From NCBI GenBank assembly GCA_009859145.1, contig VRVR01000003.1:124001-188000 (forward strand): a stretch of DNA of 64,000 bases. The letters run 5' to 3'. The DNA comes from Andalucia godoyi. Its lineage: Eukaryota > Discoba > Jakobea > Jakobida > Andaluciidae. Positions 1-10,100 of the stretch are shown here, in pieces. Numbering within the stretch: the stretch's first letter is position 1; each line of letters opens with the position of its first letter. Under the pieces are notes generated by a model, which was not told where the DNA came from, made no database searches, and was given only the letters and a program-made list of their open reading frames with translations. A program made the translations under genes and the position numbers.

Positions 1-178
1 CCTCTGCTTCAAGTTCTGCTTCTGCTTTGTGCTTCCCCGCAAAGACGCAACAGTCTTTTTTTTTTGTATTTTTTGTATTTATTATATTTATTATATTTAT
101 TATATTTATTATTACCTCTTTATGCATTTTTGCATATGTTCACAGTGTAAAAAGTGCATCGCAAAGAAGACGTCATTT

Positions 179-218
<40 letters not shown>

Positions 219-285
219 TTTTTTTGAAGAGCTAGCGAGACAAAGGTAGACTGCGCTTGGAAATCTGTGAAATACGACATACGAA
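1..285. repeat. 5' flank of ligase gene with (TTTC)n tract
   Basis: This AT-rich region upstream of the ligase start holds a run of ATT-type triplets around 80-112 and a perfect (TTTC)n microsatellite at about 177-220. No coding region is supported. It is probably promoter or 5' UTR, since pyrimidine tracts precede many starts in this window. Confidence 0.6.
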
Positions 286-3200
286 ATGGCATCCGACGAT
301 CCTGCAGCGACGTTGGTGGAATTGTTTGGTTCTGAAAATCCTGCATTTGACTTAGAGGAAGCAAAAACAATACTTTTTGTTTTTGCGAACGATGTTTCTG
401 CTGCAGCTTCTGCCATCCTCGAAAGAGGGCTTGCAGAAATTCATCGAGAAGCAAAGCTTGCGGTTTCTCAGTCAGCATCCAGTATGTGATTTTTTCTTCG
501 TTCTCCTTTTTTTATTATTTAAATTATTACGCGAATCAGTTGTGACATGGTGGTGGGCGTGTTTTTCTTAATCTACGGAAGAAGTGTGTTAACGGACATG
601 ATGCTTTAGATGGCGTCTCTCGTCACTCGTCACCACGCACAACCCCGCTCGGAAGTGCCCACAAAACGTCTGCAAGTCCAAATAGGAAACGAAAAGCAAA
701 CGAGGTTGCCAGCCCGAGTATCTTGTATGCTTTCTTCTGCATATTTTTATTATCATTTTAATATAATTATGAGTTTGCGGAAGTTTCTTGCTATAGTGAA
801 AACCATATTGACAATGGTGGTATGTGCATCCCGTTCAGATCGTTTTTCAAAAGGGAGAAGGCCCCGATGATGCAGACTGCGAGTGCGGAAGAGACGACAG
901 AATTGCGTGCTTGCACGATTGGATCTGCGGAGCTACCTGAAGTTCCTTCGTCTCCAGTGATTGTGCGGAATCCGCCTGAATCGAGGGCACACAGTGAGTC
1001 TGCGCGCTCTTCGGATCCACCTGAGAATGCACCGGGGTCAAAGGAGTTTGCATTTTCAGCACTCGTCGAGACATTCGAGACGATTCACAAAGAAACGAAA
1101 AGGCTTGCCATACAGGACACGATGTCAAAGATGTTTCGAGAATTGATCACGAGCAGTTCTGATGATTTGCTGCCATCAATATTCTTCTGTTCCAACAAGA
1201 TTGATTCGCGGTTTTCGGACAGACCGGAATTAGGTGTTGGTCCATCGCTATTATGCCGTGTGCTCACGGACTGCACCGGACGGTCGGCATCTTGGATCTC
1301 CGAGAAATTCAGCGAACTGGGAGATCTTGGCGATGTGGCGTTTGAAGCGGCCTCAGGAACAAGCCAGACATCCTTCAAGCGGCAAACAACGCTGTTCGCA
1401 AACAAAAAGACCGAGAAAGCGCTGTCTGTGCGACAGTTATTTAAAGCCCTGCGAGATATTGCCAGCATCCAAGGCGCGGGGTCATCCGAAAGGAAATTCG
1501 CGTCTCTGTCGCGAATCTTTCTCGCATGCAAAAGGCCGCTGGAATTCAAATACCTTGCCAGACTTATTCTTGGAGCAATCCGAACTGGAGCAATGGAGCT
1601 GACAGTCTTGGTCTGCGCTGCTCAGGCGTGCATTCCATTCGATATTCTCACTGAGAGCCGAACTGCAGACAGAATACATTCTGCTGGAAAGCGGAAGGAG
1701 CATGAACGGGGTTTCAGAAGGAAACGTAGTGTTCCCATCGTTATAGACGAGGAAACGAGCGTCGCGTCTGACGAAGAAGAGCTGGAAGACGAAGTTGCTG
1801 CCGAGAACGATGACGACTTGGAGGACCGTGATGATCCAGAAGGACATGCAGGCCGCGGCGTCGAAGTGGGTCAGATCACGGGACTTTGGGACTTGCATCG
1901 GGTCGTTTCCAGAACTATCCGCGTGGCGTTCATGCAGCTGCCTTCGTGGGACGTTATATGCCCGCTTCTCATCGAGTCTTACAGGTTTTTTGATTCCGTT
2001 CTTCGGATTCACACCGACTCGCACCCGGTCATCAGGCAACAGCAAAAATCAGAAATGGCACCGACATCGCAAATCATGTCGTTTCTTCTCCCTGAAGAGA
2101 GTGCCTCAGAGGAACAGCCTGCAGTGGCTCGTCTGATTCGAGCGTGGACGAAGTGGTTCCTTGCCAACTGCATCGTTCGTCCTGGAATTCCTGTGCGACC
2201 CATGCTTGCAGTTCCGTGCACAGGTTATCAGAATATGATCGAGCTTCTCGCGCTCCTTGAAAAGTCATCCCGCAAAGTCCCTCGCCGGAATATGCTCAGC
2301 TTTGCATGCGAGCACAAGTATGATGGCATGCGTGCCCAGGTGCATCGCATGACAACGGGGGCTGTCATGCTGTTTTCACGTCGCATGGAGAATATCTCGT
2401 CTCGCTATCCGGAGGTGTTGACAGCAGTTGGGGAGTGGTTCTCCGGGCAGCCTGAGCCGTTCATCATGGATGTTGAAATCGCCGGGGTGCGTTTAGATAC
2501 GCAGGCTCCTGGTTCTGTATTCGACTTGCGCTTTCTTCCGTTTCAACTCTTGTCGACGCGTTCCAGAAAGGGTGCTTCAGCGTCCTCGGGAAGCTCCAGC
2601 TCGGAAGTCCCAGTCTGTGTTGTTGCGTTCGATTTGCTTGTGTACGGTAGCAGTTCGTTGTTGTCACTGACTTTTCGGGAGCGCCGTTCTCTTCTTCAGC
2701 ACCACTTTCGAGAAGTCTCTCCTCGATTTTTCTTTGCAGCATCGATGGACGCTTCGGTGCCGGAGGGTCCTTCTCTGGAAACCCAAGCAGAGGTTGTTCG
2801 CGCGGAAATCGAACCGTTCTTCCTGACGGCACTGGCATGCGGCTGCGAAGGCCTGATGTGCAAGGCACTCGACCATCCAGCATCAGCATACACCGCAGCT
2901 CGTCGCTCTGGCGCATGGCTGAAGCTAAAGAAGGATTATATGGAAGGCGTTTCGCTGTCGGATTCGTTGGATTTAGTTCCAATTGGAGCATGGAATGGGA
3001 CTGGTAGACGTGCCGGGTGGTATTCTCCGTTTCTTCTTGCTGTGTACAATCCCCGCAAAGGAACATTCGAAAGTATGTGCAGATGCATGACTGGATTTTC
3101 CGATAGTGAATTCAAGGAATTCAAGGAGTTTTTCTCTCATCATTTAGTCCCAGAGAAGCTCGAGGAGTTTGACACAAACGAACAACCTGATTATTGGTTC

Positions 3201-3485
3201 GATGTTCGGTCTCATGGAAAAGTATGGGAATGTCGAGGAGCCGACATGACGTTGTCTCTCGTACACACAGCAGCATTCGGTCTCGCTCGACCACCGAAGG
3301 AAATGACGAAGCGCTACGTAGAAGCCACCGAGGACGGCGATTTGGAGAGAGGGAAGTCGGCCCGCGGAGTGTCTTTACGATTTCCGAGGTTCATCCGTGA
3401 GCGACAGGATAAGAGCGTTTTCGAGGCTTCTACCTCGGAGCACATCGCGTACCTTTATCATCAGCAGTTTCTCCACTTGAAATAA
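286..3485 (+). CDS. LIG1: ATP-dependent DNA ligase I, three exons
   Basis: This replicative DNA ligase seals Okazaki fragments and repair nicks in the nucleus. I model three exons: 286-481, 610-724 and 839-3485 (985 aa). Introns 482-609 (GTATGT...TTTAG) and 725-838 (GTATGC...TTCAG) keep the frame. Exon 1 encodes a helical stretch resembling a CUE/UBA fold (residues about 8-50). Exon 2 carries a basic NLS-like PNRKRKA (89-95). The exon 2/3 junction creates SPSILSFF (100-107), which matches the ligase I PIP box except that S replaces the first Q, and this supports the splicing. Catalytic motif I is KYDGMR with K597. FIMDVE, EGLMCK and WLKLKKDY follow as motifs III, IV and V. An acidic linker precedes the DNA-binding domain. 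The family assignment is firm. The N-terminal exons are inferred but mutually consistent. Start ATG 286 is the first Met of exon 1. Confidence 0.93.
482..609 (+). other. Spliceosomal intron 1 of ligase gene
   Basis: This 128-nt intron runs from GTATGT to TTTAG. A TTAAC branch-point-like sequence lies about 20 nt before the acceptor. It interrupts a codon after its first base. Confidence 0.8.
725..838 (+). other. Spliceosomal intron 2 of ligase gene
   Basis: This 114-nt intron runs from GTATGC to TTCAG, with TTGAC as the likely branch point. Removing it joins SPSIL to SFFKR and rebuilds a PIP-box-like motif. Confidence 0.85.
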
Positions 3486-3936
3486 TGCATTTCTTTACTC
3501 TCACACACGCACATACGCTCTCTCTCTCTCCCTCTCTCTCCTCCTCCTCCTCCTCTTCCATCGCACTGAGTTTCAAAATGACTGTATGCCACAAAAAACA
3601 ATCACGGTTCCTTGTGCGTCGTGCTCACCAGCGCACAAAGGCTCGTTGTGCTGGCCACTGCTCCAGGGGCCTGGGGGTGCAGGAAGATCGGTGCAGCAAC
3701 GCCCGTAAACGGTTTCGCCCTTTGAATGCAATTGGAAAAAAGTTTTCTGTTTCCCTTTTCCAAAACGCTTGCTTTGTTTATTCTCTTATGCGTGTTTTTC
3801 TTCTTCTTCTTATCTTTTCTCTTTGTTATTATTCTGCTTCGTATTTTTTGTGTTTCTCTCTCTTTCTCTCCCCCTCATTTTGCCCTCATTTACAGCTCGA
3901 TTTTAGTACATTGCGTTTTATTCACCACGAGAGCAA
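3486..3936. repeat. Intergenic CT-rich region
   Basis: This spacer lies between the ligase stop and the BMS1 start. It contains a (CT)n/(CTC)n run at about 3517-3560 and a pyrimidine-rich stretch at 3770-3900 just before the BMS1 ATG. No gene is seen. Confidence 0.5.
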
Positions 3937-6900
3937 ATGGCGGACAGTGCTGATCAGAAGTCGCATCATAAGTCATCTGCAGGACCCAAAGCCGACAGAA
4001 AGAAATCAAAGAAGCTTGTAAAGAAGGGCGATATTTCTCAGAAAGGCAAGAATCCAAAGGCTTTTGGGTTTCAGTCTGGTGTTGCGGCGGCAAAGACGCT
4101 ACGTCGGAACCTGGATCGCGAGAACAAGAGGTTGCATGTGCCTTTAATTGACAGAACGTCGTCGCTTCCGGAGCCCCCGCCGTTTGTTGTGGTTGTGGTT
4201 GGGCCGCCAAAGACTGGGAAGAGCACACTGATCCGGTCGCTGGTGAAGCACTATACGAAGCAGAATGTGACTGATATCAAGGGACCAATCACGGTTGTTA
4301 CTGGAAAGCACCGCCGAGTTACATTTTATGAGTGTGCGAATGAACTGAATGCAATGATTGATCTGGCCAAGATCGCGGATCTGGTTCTCTTACTTGTTGA
4401 TGCTGCGTTTGGCTTCGAAATGGAAACGTTCGAATTTTTGAACATCCTCCAAGTCCATGGATTCCCGAAAGTTATGGGTGTTCTCACGCATTTAGACAAG
4501 TTCAAGCACGTCAAGCAATTGAGGAGGACCCGAAAGAAACTGAAGACTCGTTTTTGGACCGAGATCTGCGATGGTGCAAAGGTGTTTTATCTTTCAGGTC
4601 TTGTGAACGGCAAGTACCATCCACGTGAGGTTTTGAATCTTTCGCGGTTCATATCTGTGATGAAGTTCAGGCCGATTCAATGGAGAAATACACACAGTTT
4701 TGTGCTTGCGGATCGATTTGAAGATGTTACCGATCCGGAGAAGGTTCGCGTTGAACCCAATTGCGACCGACGAATAGTTCTTTTTGGATATGTTCGAGGC
4801 ACCTATCTACGGCCCACGCAGCGCATTCATATTCCGGGCGCCGGAGACTTCTCTATGGACCGCGTTGTTGCAATTGAGGACCCATGCATGCTCCCCGATC
4901 AAATCAAAAGGCGCAGTTTGAATCAAAAAGAGAGACGAATTTACGCTCCCATGAGTGATATGGGAGAACTAGCGTTCGATCAAGATGCCGTGTACATCCA
5001 AATGGACGACAGCAAGGTCAGGTTTTCGGAAGCACAAGGGATAGGCAAGACCGGAGACAATGGTGGCGACAGGAACGGTGATTCGGTAACATCGTACCAT
5101 GACCACAACAACGACGACAACAACAACGACGATGACGACGAAGAGTTTGTTCTCGAGTTTGAAGACGTTCAGAAAGAGGAGCAGATAGTACGAAAACTGC
5201 AGAATCTGCCGAAAACGATTGACGAAGAACTCGATGAAGTCGATCTGAGACTGTTTTCCGACGCGAAGAATCCCATCCGAATTCGCAGGCGGGCTGAGTT
5301 TGATGATGGACTGTCTGATGATGACGCTGAGTCTGGCGATGACGTATCTGACGATGGAGATGAGGCTGGTGACGAGGATGAGGATGAGGATGAGGATGGG
5401 GATCGGGATGGGGATCGGGATGTCTCGGTTTCTGTTGATGCTGGTCGTCCTCGAAAGCTACTCAGGCGTGGAAATGGACATGAAGATGATGACGAAGACG
5501 AATACGATGGGAAGGAAGAACTTGCTTATGCTGATACGGACTCGGAGTTGGAGGAGGACGAGGATGGCGTTGAAGACGGCGATGATGATGATGATGATGA
5601 TGATGAAGCAGATGATGGTACCGTTGATGACGCAGAGGCAGACGAGGGTGGAGAGGAGGAGGAGGAGGAGAAACGTAATTTGCAATGGAAAGAAAAGATG
5701 CATCAGCAAGCAGCCGACCGATTCAGTCGTGCAAAGAAGAAAAAGATTGAGGAACTGATTTACGGATCGGATTCTGATGCACTTGTTGGTAGCGAATCGG
5801 ATAGCGACACGGAGAACGAACCGCTTGTGAAGAAAACCTCCCTTTTCGGCGACCACGATTCTGATGACGATGGAGATTTGCTTCGCAAGAAGAAGATGGA
5901 GAAAGGAGACCGTCCGGACCGTACTCGTGCGTACAGTGGAATCCCCGTATTGGACAAGAGGTTTGTCGCAGAAATACTGAAGAACACGCGTTTTGCAGAC
6001 GACGGCGAGGAGGATGCTCCGATGTCTCGTGTTCTTTCTAGTGGAGATGCAAGCGGATCTATGGCTGATTTGATTGAGCAGTTGAAAGTCCGGTTTATTC
6101 TAGATCGCGAGGATGAATTTCATACCCGCGAAAAGTCGAAAGCACTCAAGGAACCCAAGTCCGCCGAAGAAGACAGCGAATCGTTGGAGGATGGCTCTGA
6201 TGCGGAGAACGAGGAGGATTCTGATGCGGAGAACGACAAGATTGATCGCGAGCTCGAGGGAGTTGCAGGCAAGGAAGCAGAGCAGCAGGACACGGTTAGT
6301 CGTCTTCTTGATGAGGTCATGGTCGATGGGACGCCATTTTTGGATTCGATCAATGATGCCAAGAAGAAACAGCAAGACATTAATTTGACCCAAGGAATGG
6401 ATCTTCGGTCAGGCTTCCATCCAGGAATTTACGTCCGCATTGAAATCCACAATGTTCCGTGCGAGTTCACAACGAACTTTCATGCACAACGTCCCATCAT
6501 CGCTGGTGGCTTGCTGCCAAACGAGGAGCGGCTTGGATTCTTGCAAGTGAGACTCAAGAAACATCGATGGCACAAGAAGATCTTGAAGACAAACGACCCG
6601 CTTGTGTTTTCCATCGGTTGGAGACGGTTTCAGTCGATTCCGTTGTTTTGCATGAAGGACCCGGCACGGCGCCATCGTCTGTTGAAATACACTCCGGAGC
6701 ACATGCACTGCATGGCGACATTCTACGGTCCTTTGACGCCGCCAAACACGGGATTTCTTGCAATCCAGAATATCTCCACGACATCTGGTTTCAAACAAGC
6801 TTCCTTCCGTATCAGCGCCACCGGAACAGTTCTGGAAAACGACGAATCCTTCACCATTGTCAAGAAACTGAAGCTCACAGGTGTTCCGCAGAAGATCTTG

Positions 6901-7602
6901 AAGAATACTGCATACATCCAAAACATGTTCAATTCAGCGCTAGAAGCCAGCAAGTTCGTTGGCGCGTCCATCCGCACTGTTTCTGGTATTCGTGGTCAAA
7001 TCAAGAAAGTCCACAAGGAGCAGGGAGTGTATAGGGCAACGTTCGAGGACAAGATCCTGATGTCCGATATCATTTTTCTCAAGACATGGTATCCGGTGCA
7101 AGCCCGGCGGTTGTACAATCCTGTGTATTCACTCTTGATGAACAAGTTTGAAGACACCATGATGAAGACCGTCGGACAGCTCCGCCGCGATAAGCAGATC
7201 CCACTGACAGTCAACAGGGATTCCGAGTACCGTGAAATTGTTAGGACGAAGAAGGTCTTTGCGCCGTTGAGGATTCCAAACTCGCTTCAAGAACAGCTGC
7301 CATTCAAGACGAAGCCAAAGCTCGACAAGAAGCAAAAGCACAAGTCGTATGAAACTCGTCGTGCCGTGGTTTTGGAACCCGAGGAGAAGAAGACCAATTT
7401 TCTGCTGCAGCAACTGGCGGCCCTACGGAATGACAAGGAGGCGAAGCGCAAACAGCAGAAGAAGGTGGAGCGTGCTGAATTTCTGCAGAAGAAAGCCGAC
7501 GAGGCCGACAAGAAGGCCGAGAGAGTTCGCGAAGCAAAGAAGCGAACCATCGAAGAAATCGCTCGCAAAGGCAGGGTTGCCAAGAGACAGCGCATGTCAT
7601 AG
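3937..7602 (+). CDS. BMS1: Ribosome biogenesis GTPase BMS1
   Basis: BMS1 is a nucleolar GTPase needed for early 40S assembly. It binds RCL1 and U3-containing pre-ribosomes. The 1221-aa product has a basic N-terminus and a P-loop GPPKTGKST (about 89-97). The Bms1/Tsr1-type GTPase and AARP2CN regions follow. A very long acidic Asp/Glu tract occupies about 385-780, including runs of eight or more Asp. The conserved C-terminal domain includes the stretch around GIYVRIEIHNVP and RRFQSIPLF. A basic coiled-coil tail contains VRRFQ-type RNA-binding features and ends in KRQRMS. Length matches the family (1100-1300 aa). ATG 3937 gives the expected MADS...KKSKK start. It lies 451 nt downstream of the ligase gene on the same strand. 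Confidence 0.96.
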   Translation: MADSADQKSHHKSSAGPKADRKKSKKLVKKGDISQKGKNPKAFGFQSGVAAAKTLRRNLDRENKRLHVPLIDRTSSLPEPPPFVVVVVGPPKTGKSTLIRSLVKHYTKQNVTDIKGPITVVTGKHRRVTFYECANELNAMIDLAKIADLVLLLVDAAFGFEMETFEFLNILQVHGFPKVMGVLTHLDKFKHVKQLRRTRKKLKTRFWTEICDGAKVFYLSGLVNGKYHPREVLNLSRFISVMKFRPIQWRNTHSFVLADRFEDVTDPEKVRVEPNCDRRIVLFGYVRGTYLRPTQRIHIPGAGDFSMDRVVAIEDPCMLPDQIKRRSLNQKERRIYAPMSDMGELAFDQDAVYIQMDDSKVRFSEAQGIGKTGDNGGDRNGDSVTSYHDHNNDDNNNDDDDEEFVLEFEDVQKEEQIVRKLQNLPKTIDEELDEVDLRLFSDAKNPIRIRRRAEFDDGLSDDDAESGDDVSDDGDEAGDEDEDEDEDGDRDGDRDVSVSVDAGRPRKLLRRGNGHEDDDEDEYDGKEELAYADTDSELEEDEDGVEDGDDDDDDDDEADDGTVDDAEADEGGEEEEEEKRNLQWKEKMHQQAADRFSRAKKKKIEELIYGSDSDALVGSESDSDTENEPLVKKTSLFGDHDSDDDGDLLRKKKMEKGDRPDRTRAYSGIPVLDKRFVAEILKNTRFADDGEEDAPMSRVLSSGDASGSMADLIEQLKVRFILDREDEFHTREKSKALKEPKSAEEDSESLEDGSDAENEEDSDAENDKIDRELEGVAGKEAEQQDTVSRLLDEVMVDGTPFLDSINDAKKKQQDINLTQGMDLRSGFHPGIYVRIEIHNVPCEFTTNFHAQRPIIAGGLLPNEERLGFLQVRLKKHRWHKKILKTNDPLVFSIGWRRFQSIPLFCMKDPARRHRLLKYTPEHMHCMATFYGPLTPPNTGFLAIQNISTTSGFKQASFRISATGTVLENDESFTIVKKLKLTGVPQKILKNTAYIQNMFNSALEASKFVGASIRTVSGIRGQIKKVHKEQGVYRATFEDKILMSDIIFLKTWYPVQARRLYNPVYSLLMNKFEDTMMKTVGQLRRDKQIPLTVNRDSEYREIVRTKKVFAPLRIPNSLQEQLPFKTKPKLDKKQKHKSYETRRAVVLEPEEKKTNFLLQQLAALRNDKEAKRKQQKKVERAEFLQKKADEADKKAERVREAKKRTIEEIARKGRVAKRQRMS

Positions 7603-7800
7603 GATCCGTTTGGCACTGTCTTTCCTCTCCATCGAGATTCCACTCCGTAAAACACACACACACACACACACACACAGTGTATCCGTATTTGCATCTTCAC
7701 AAAATGCGTGTCTTTTCGTTTCCTGCTGTAGATTCCATCTGTAAGCCCGTGTTCGGCACTTTTCCGCCTCGCTCTGGTGGTCGAAGACTGAAGGAATGTG

Positions 7801-7831
<31 letters not shown>

Positions 7832-7899
7832 ATAGGTGAATAAAGCGAGTGAGCAAGGTTATTCAGCGTCCCTACATTTTCCATTCTCGAAACACCAGC
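7603..7899. repeat. Spacer with facing (CA)n and (GT)n microsatellites
   Basis: The region between BMS1 and ISD11 holds (CA)n at 7650-7677 and (GT)n at 7803-7831, about 125 nt apart. The two tracts are complementary and could pair as a long hairpin if transcribed. No ORF is supported. Confidence 0.7.
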
Positions 7900-8181
7900 A
7901 TGTCTCCTGCGGTTCCAAGTCGCTCTCAAGTCGTCGCGCTTTACCGGCAAGTTCTCCGAAACGGCCAGCAGTTTGCGGACTACAATTTCCGAGAGTATGT
8001 GCAGCGAATTGCGCGACAGGATTTTCGATCGAATGCAGCTCTTTCGGATCCTGTGCAGATCGCATCTGCATGGGAAAAGGGAGTGCAAGATGCGGCAATC
8101 GTCAAGCGACAGTCCATCATCAATTCCCTGTACTCGCACGGCCGTAGCGTTCTTGAAAAAGGCAAACCGGCATTACACTGA
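7900..8181 (+). CDS. LYRM4: LYR-motif Fe-S biogenesis protein ISD11/LYRM4
   Basis: ISD11 stabilises the mitochondrial cysteine desulfurase NFS1 in the ISCU complex. The 93-aa product from ATG 7900 starts with a short Ser/Pro segment. It then has SRSQVVALYRQVLRN, where LYR is the family motif, followed by the conserved YNFREYVQRIARQDFR helix. VKRQ and LYS elements lie in the last third, as in human LYRM4. An upstream extension of the frame to 7849 has no good Met and encodes nothing family-like, so ATG 7900 was preferred. No long targeting peptide is visible, which is normal for this family. It is about 300 nt downstream of BMS1. Confidence 0.9.
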   Translation: MSPAVPSRSQVVALYRQVLRNGQQFADYNFREYVQRIARQDFRSNAALSDPVQIASAWEKGVQDAAIVKRQSIINSLYSHGRSVLEKGKPALH

Positions 8182-9590
8182 AGACCGGCACCCTATCTGT
8201 ATATTGCAAAATAATTTAATTTAAATTATTTTAAAAAAACAATAATAATAATCATGAAACAGAAAAAAAATGTACCTTAACTGCTCATGTGCCGTATCTC
8301 TTTTTTGTTTATATTTGGACTCGCATGGTCGCAGTTGTTTGTCCATCGATGAGGGTGGACACTTTGGAATCTGTGCACAAAAGCATTCACAAAACATTAG
8401 ACCACAACGATCATCTATGGGAGGTTTGCACAAACAAGAGAAACCTCCGCGAACTGAGAGAGGGAAAGAGGGAAAAAGAGAGAGAGAGAGAGCGATTTTT
8501 TGCTTGTCAGGAATAAGAGCACATTTCTCGATCATGATTTTTCAGATACTCTAGTCCGTTATGCATTGCATCATCATATTATTCTTCAAAAAACCGCTCT
8601 GCTGGAGGATTCTTCTCTGCTTCTTCGAACAAATGACAAGAGAGAACGCATACATACATTTTTTATGCTGTCGATCTACGTAACAGAACGAACCGAGGCC
8701 TTTGTTTTGAAAACATAAACCAATAATAATGTGTAAGCACAAATGTTTTCTTTTCTCACAAAAACAACAAAAACAGGGAAAACAGGGAAGGAAAACTATG
8801 AAACTCGATGAATTGAACCAACAAAATCAGTCAGCAAGTACAGCCAGTACTATCAACATCGTTATTCAGGCGGTAATTCCAAAATCCATCATGTTTTGAA
8901 TGATTCAATCCGTTGTCGAGAGGGGGAGGGGGAAGCGCGAAGCAGAGAAACAAGGAATGATAGTAACTTCAACAAAGACATACATTGTATATTCTTTCTC
9001 GCTCTTTGTTGTTTTTTTAAATAAAAAAGCACCTTGCGAGTCGCAACGTTTAAACGAATTCCTGCATCTGATGCCAACGAAGTCCTGCCAAACAAGAAAC
9101 CACACAGCTGCCCTTCTTCACGCCGACCGGATCCAAAGACGGGACATGTTTGGAAAGTAATGCTTGGAAGAAAAACGGAGAACGAAAGAAAGAATGAGAC
9201 AGACAACGAGAAGGAAAGGGAAAGAACGAAAGAACGAAAAAAGGAAAACCCAGTGGAAAAAAGAAAAACGCGAGAATCTGGAAACCCTCGATTTCATGGA
9301 GCCTCTATCCGCCATTGCACGTTTGTGATTGCACACGATCCTTTGGGACTCGAAGTGTGTGCACTGTCGTCGAATACAATCAATCACGATACGGGAAAGT
9401 TCGAATGCACGCATCGTGACAACCGACCACAGATATCCAGGAACACGCACGATCCGAAACAACACGTGGTGCAGAGCGAGATTTTTTTCAGCAAAGGGCT
9501 TGCTTGGGGTGCTTCTCCTTCTTCTTTCTCTGTTGTCTTTTTCTTCTTCTGCTGTCCTTTCTTCCTCTGCCTTTTTCTGCATTTCTGAAA
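8182..9590. other. Long gene-poor spacer
   Basis: This 1.4-kb stretch is AT-rich. It has poly-purine (GA)n runs near 8460-8500 and 9180-9270. Short ORFs exist on both strands, for example a 33-codon one at 8798, but none has family resemblance, conserved context or convincing composition. It may hold UTRs or a noncoding RNA. Nothing specific is recognised. Confidence 0.5.
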
Positions 9591-10062
9591 ATGGAGCGAG
9601 GAGATGAGCGAGTTGCGCTTGAATCCGAGATTGCACAGCTGATCTTCAAGGACAATCGCTGCACTTCACACTTTGCCTACTCGGACACGAAGCCAGAGAC
9701 CGTACGTGTGATTACGTACAATCCTCATCATGGTGGAGCGTCATTCCTTGTTGGGGTTTTCACTACGCTCACAGCCGCATTGGACTACGTTCGACAGTCG
9801 ATCCGAAAAGACGAGCTCAGCTACTCGGTCACGTGGGCAAAGAGAGGAAATCCCGAACCACACGTCTCCTATTTCTACGGGACGTCTCTCAAAGAAGTAT
9901 GTTCATTTATTATTATTTTATTTTTTTTATTAAAAAATATTTATTTTATTCATTGTGTTTTGCGTGCGTGCGTGTGCTTCCCAGGTGGTGGACAAGTTTT
10001 ACTTTGACAAGGATCCTCTGGATTTCATTGTTCGATCGGTAACTCTAAACCCGTCTTCCTGA
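9591..10062 (+). CDS. Small unknown protein, two exons
   Basis: I do not recognise this gene. Exon 1 (9591-9896, 102 codons) ends exactly at a codon boundary before GTATGT. Exon 2 starts at 9985 after CTTCCCAG and runs to a TGA at 10060-10062. The 127-aa product is soluble and mixed alpha/beta in appearance. It contains VRVITYNPHHGGASFLVGVF, a Tyr-rich VSYFYGTS stretch and the exon 2 segment VVDKFYFDKDPLDFIVRS. The spliced reading preserves composition across the junction, which supports the intron. It converges on YJU2 with only 38 nt between the stops. Confidence 0.65.
9897..9984 (+). other. Spliceosomal intron of the small unknown gene
   Basis: This 88-nt AT-rich intron runs from GTATGT to TTCCCAG in phase 0. 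No clear branch-point motif is seen. Without splicing the frame runs on through poly-F/I/Y low-complexity sequence. Confidence 0.7.
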
Positions 10063-10100
10063 TTCCCCCGATATTATATACATAATAAGTAAATCTGTGG

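Noticed and set aside
5458..5856. Antisense and alternate-frame ORFs across the BMS1 acidic region
   Set aside because: Asp/Glu codon repeats open all frames. Only the BMS1 frame has domain content.
9034..9588. 184-codon open frame upstream of the small two-exon gene
   Set aside because: It has no ATG near its beginning, a purine-repeat composition (KERERTKERKKE) and no family content.
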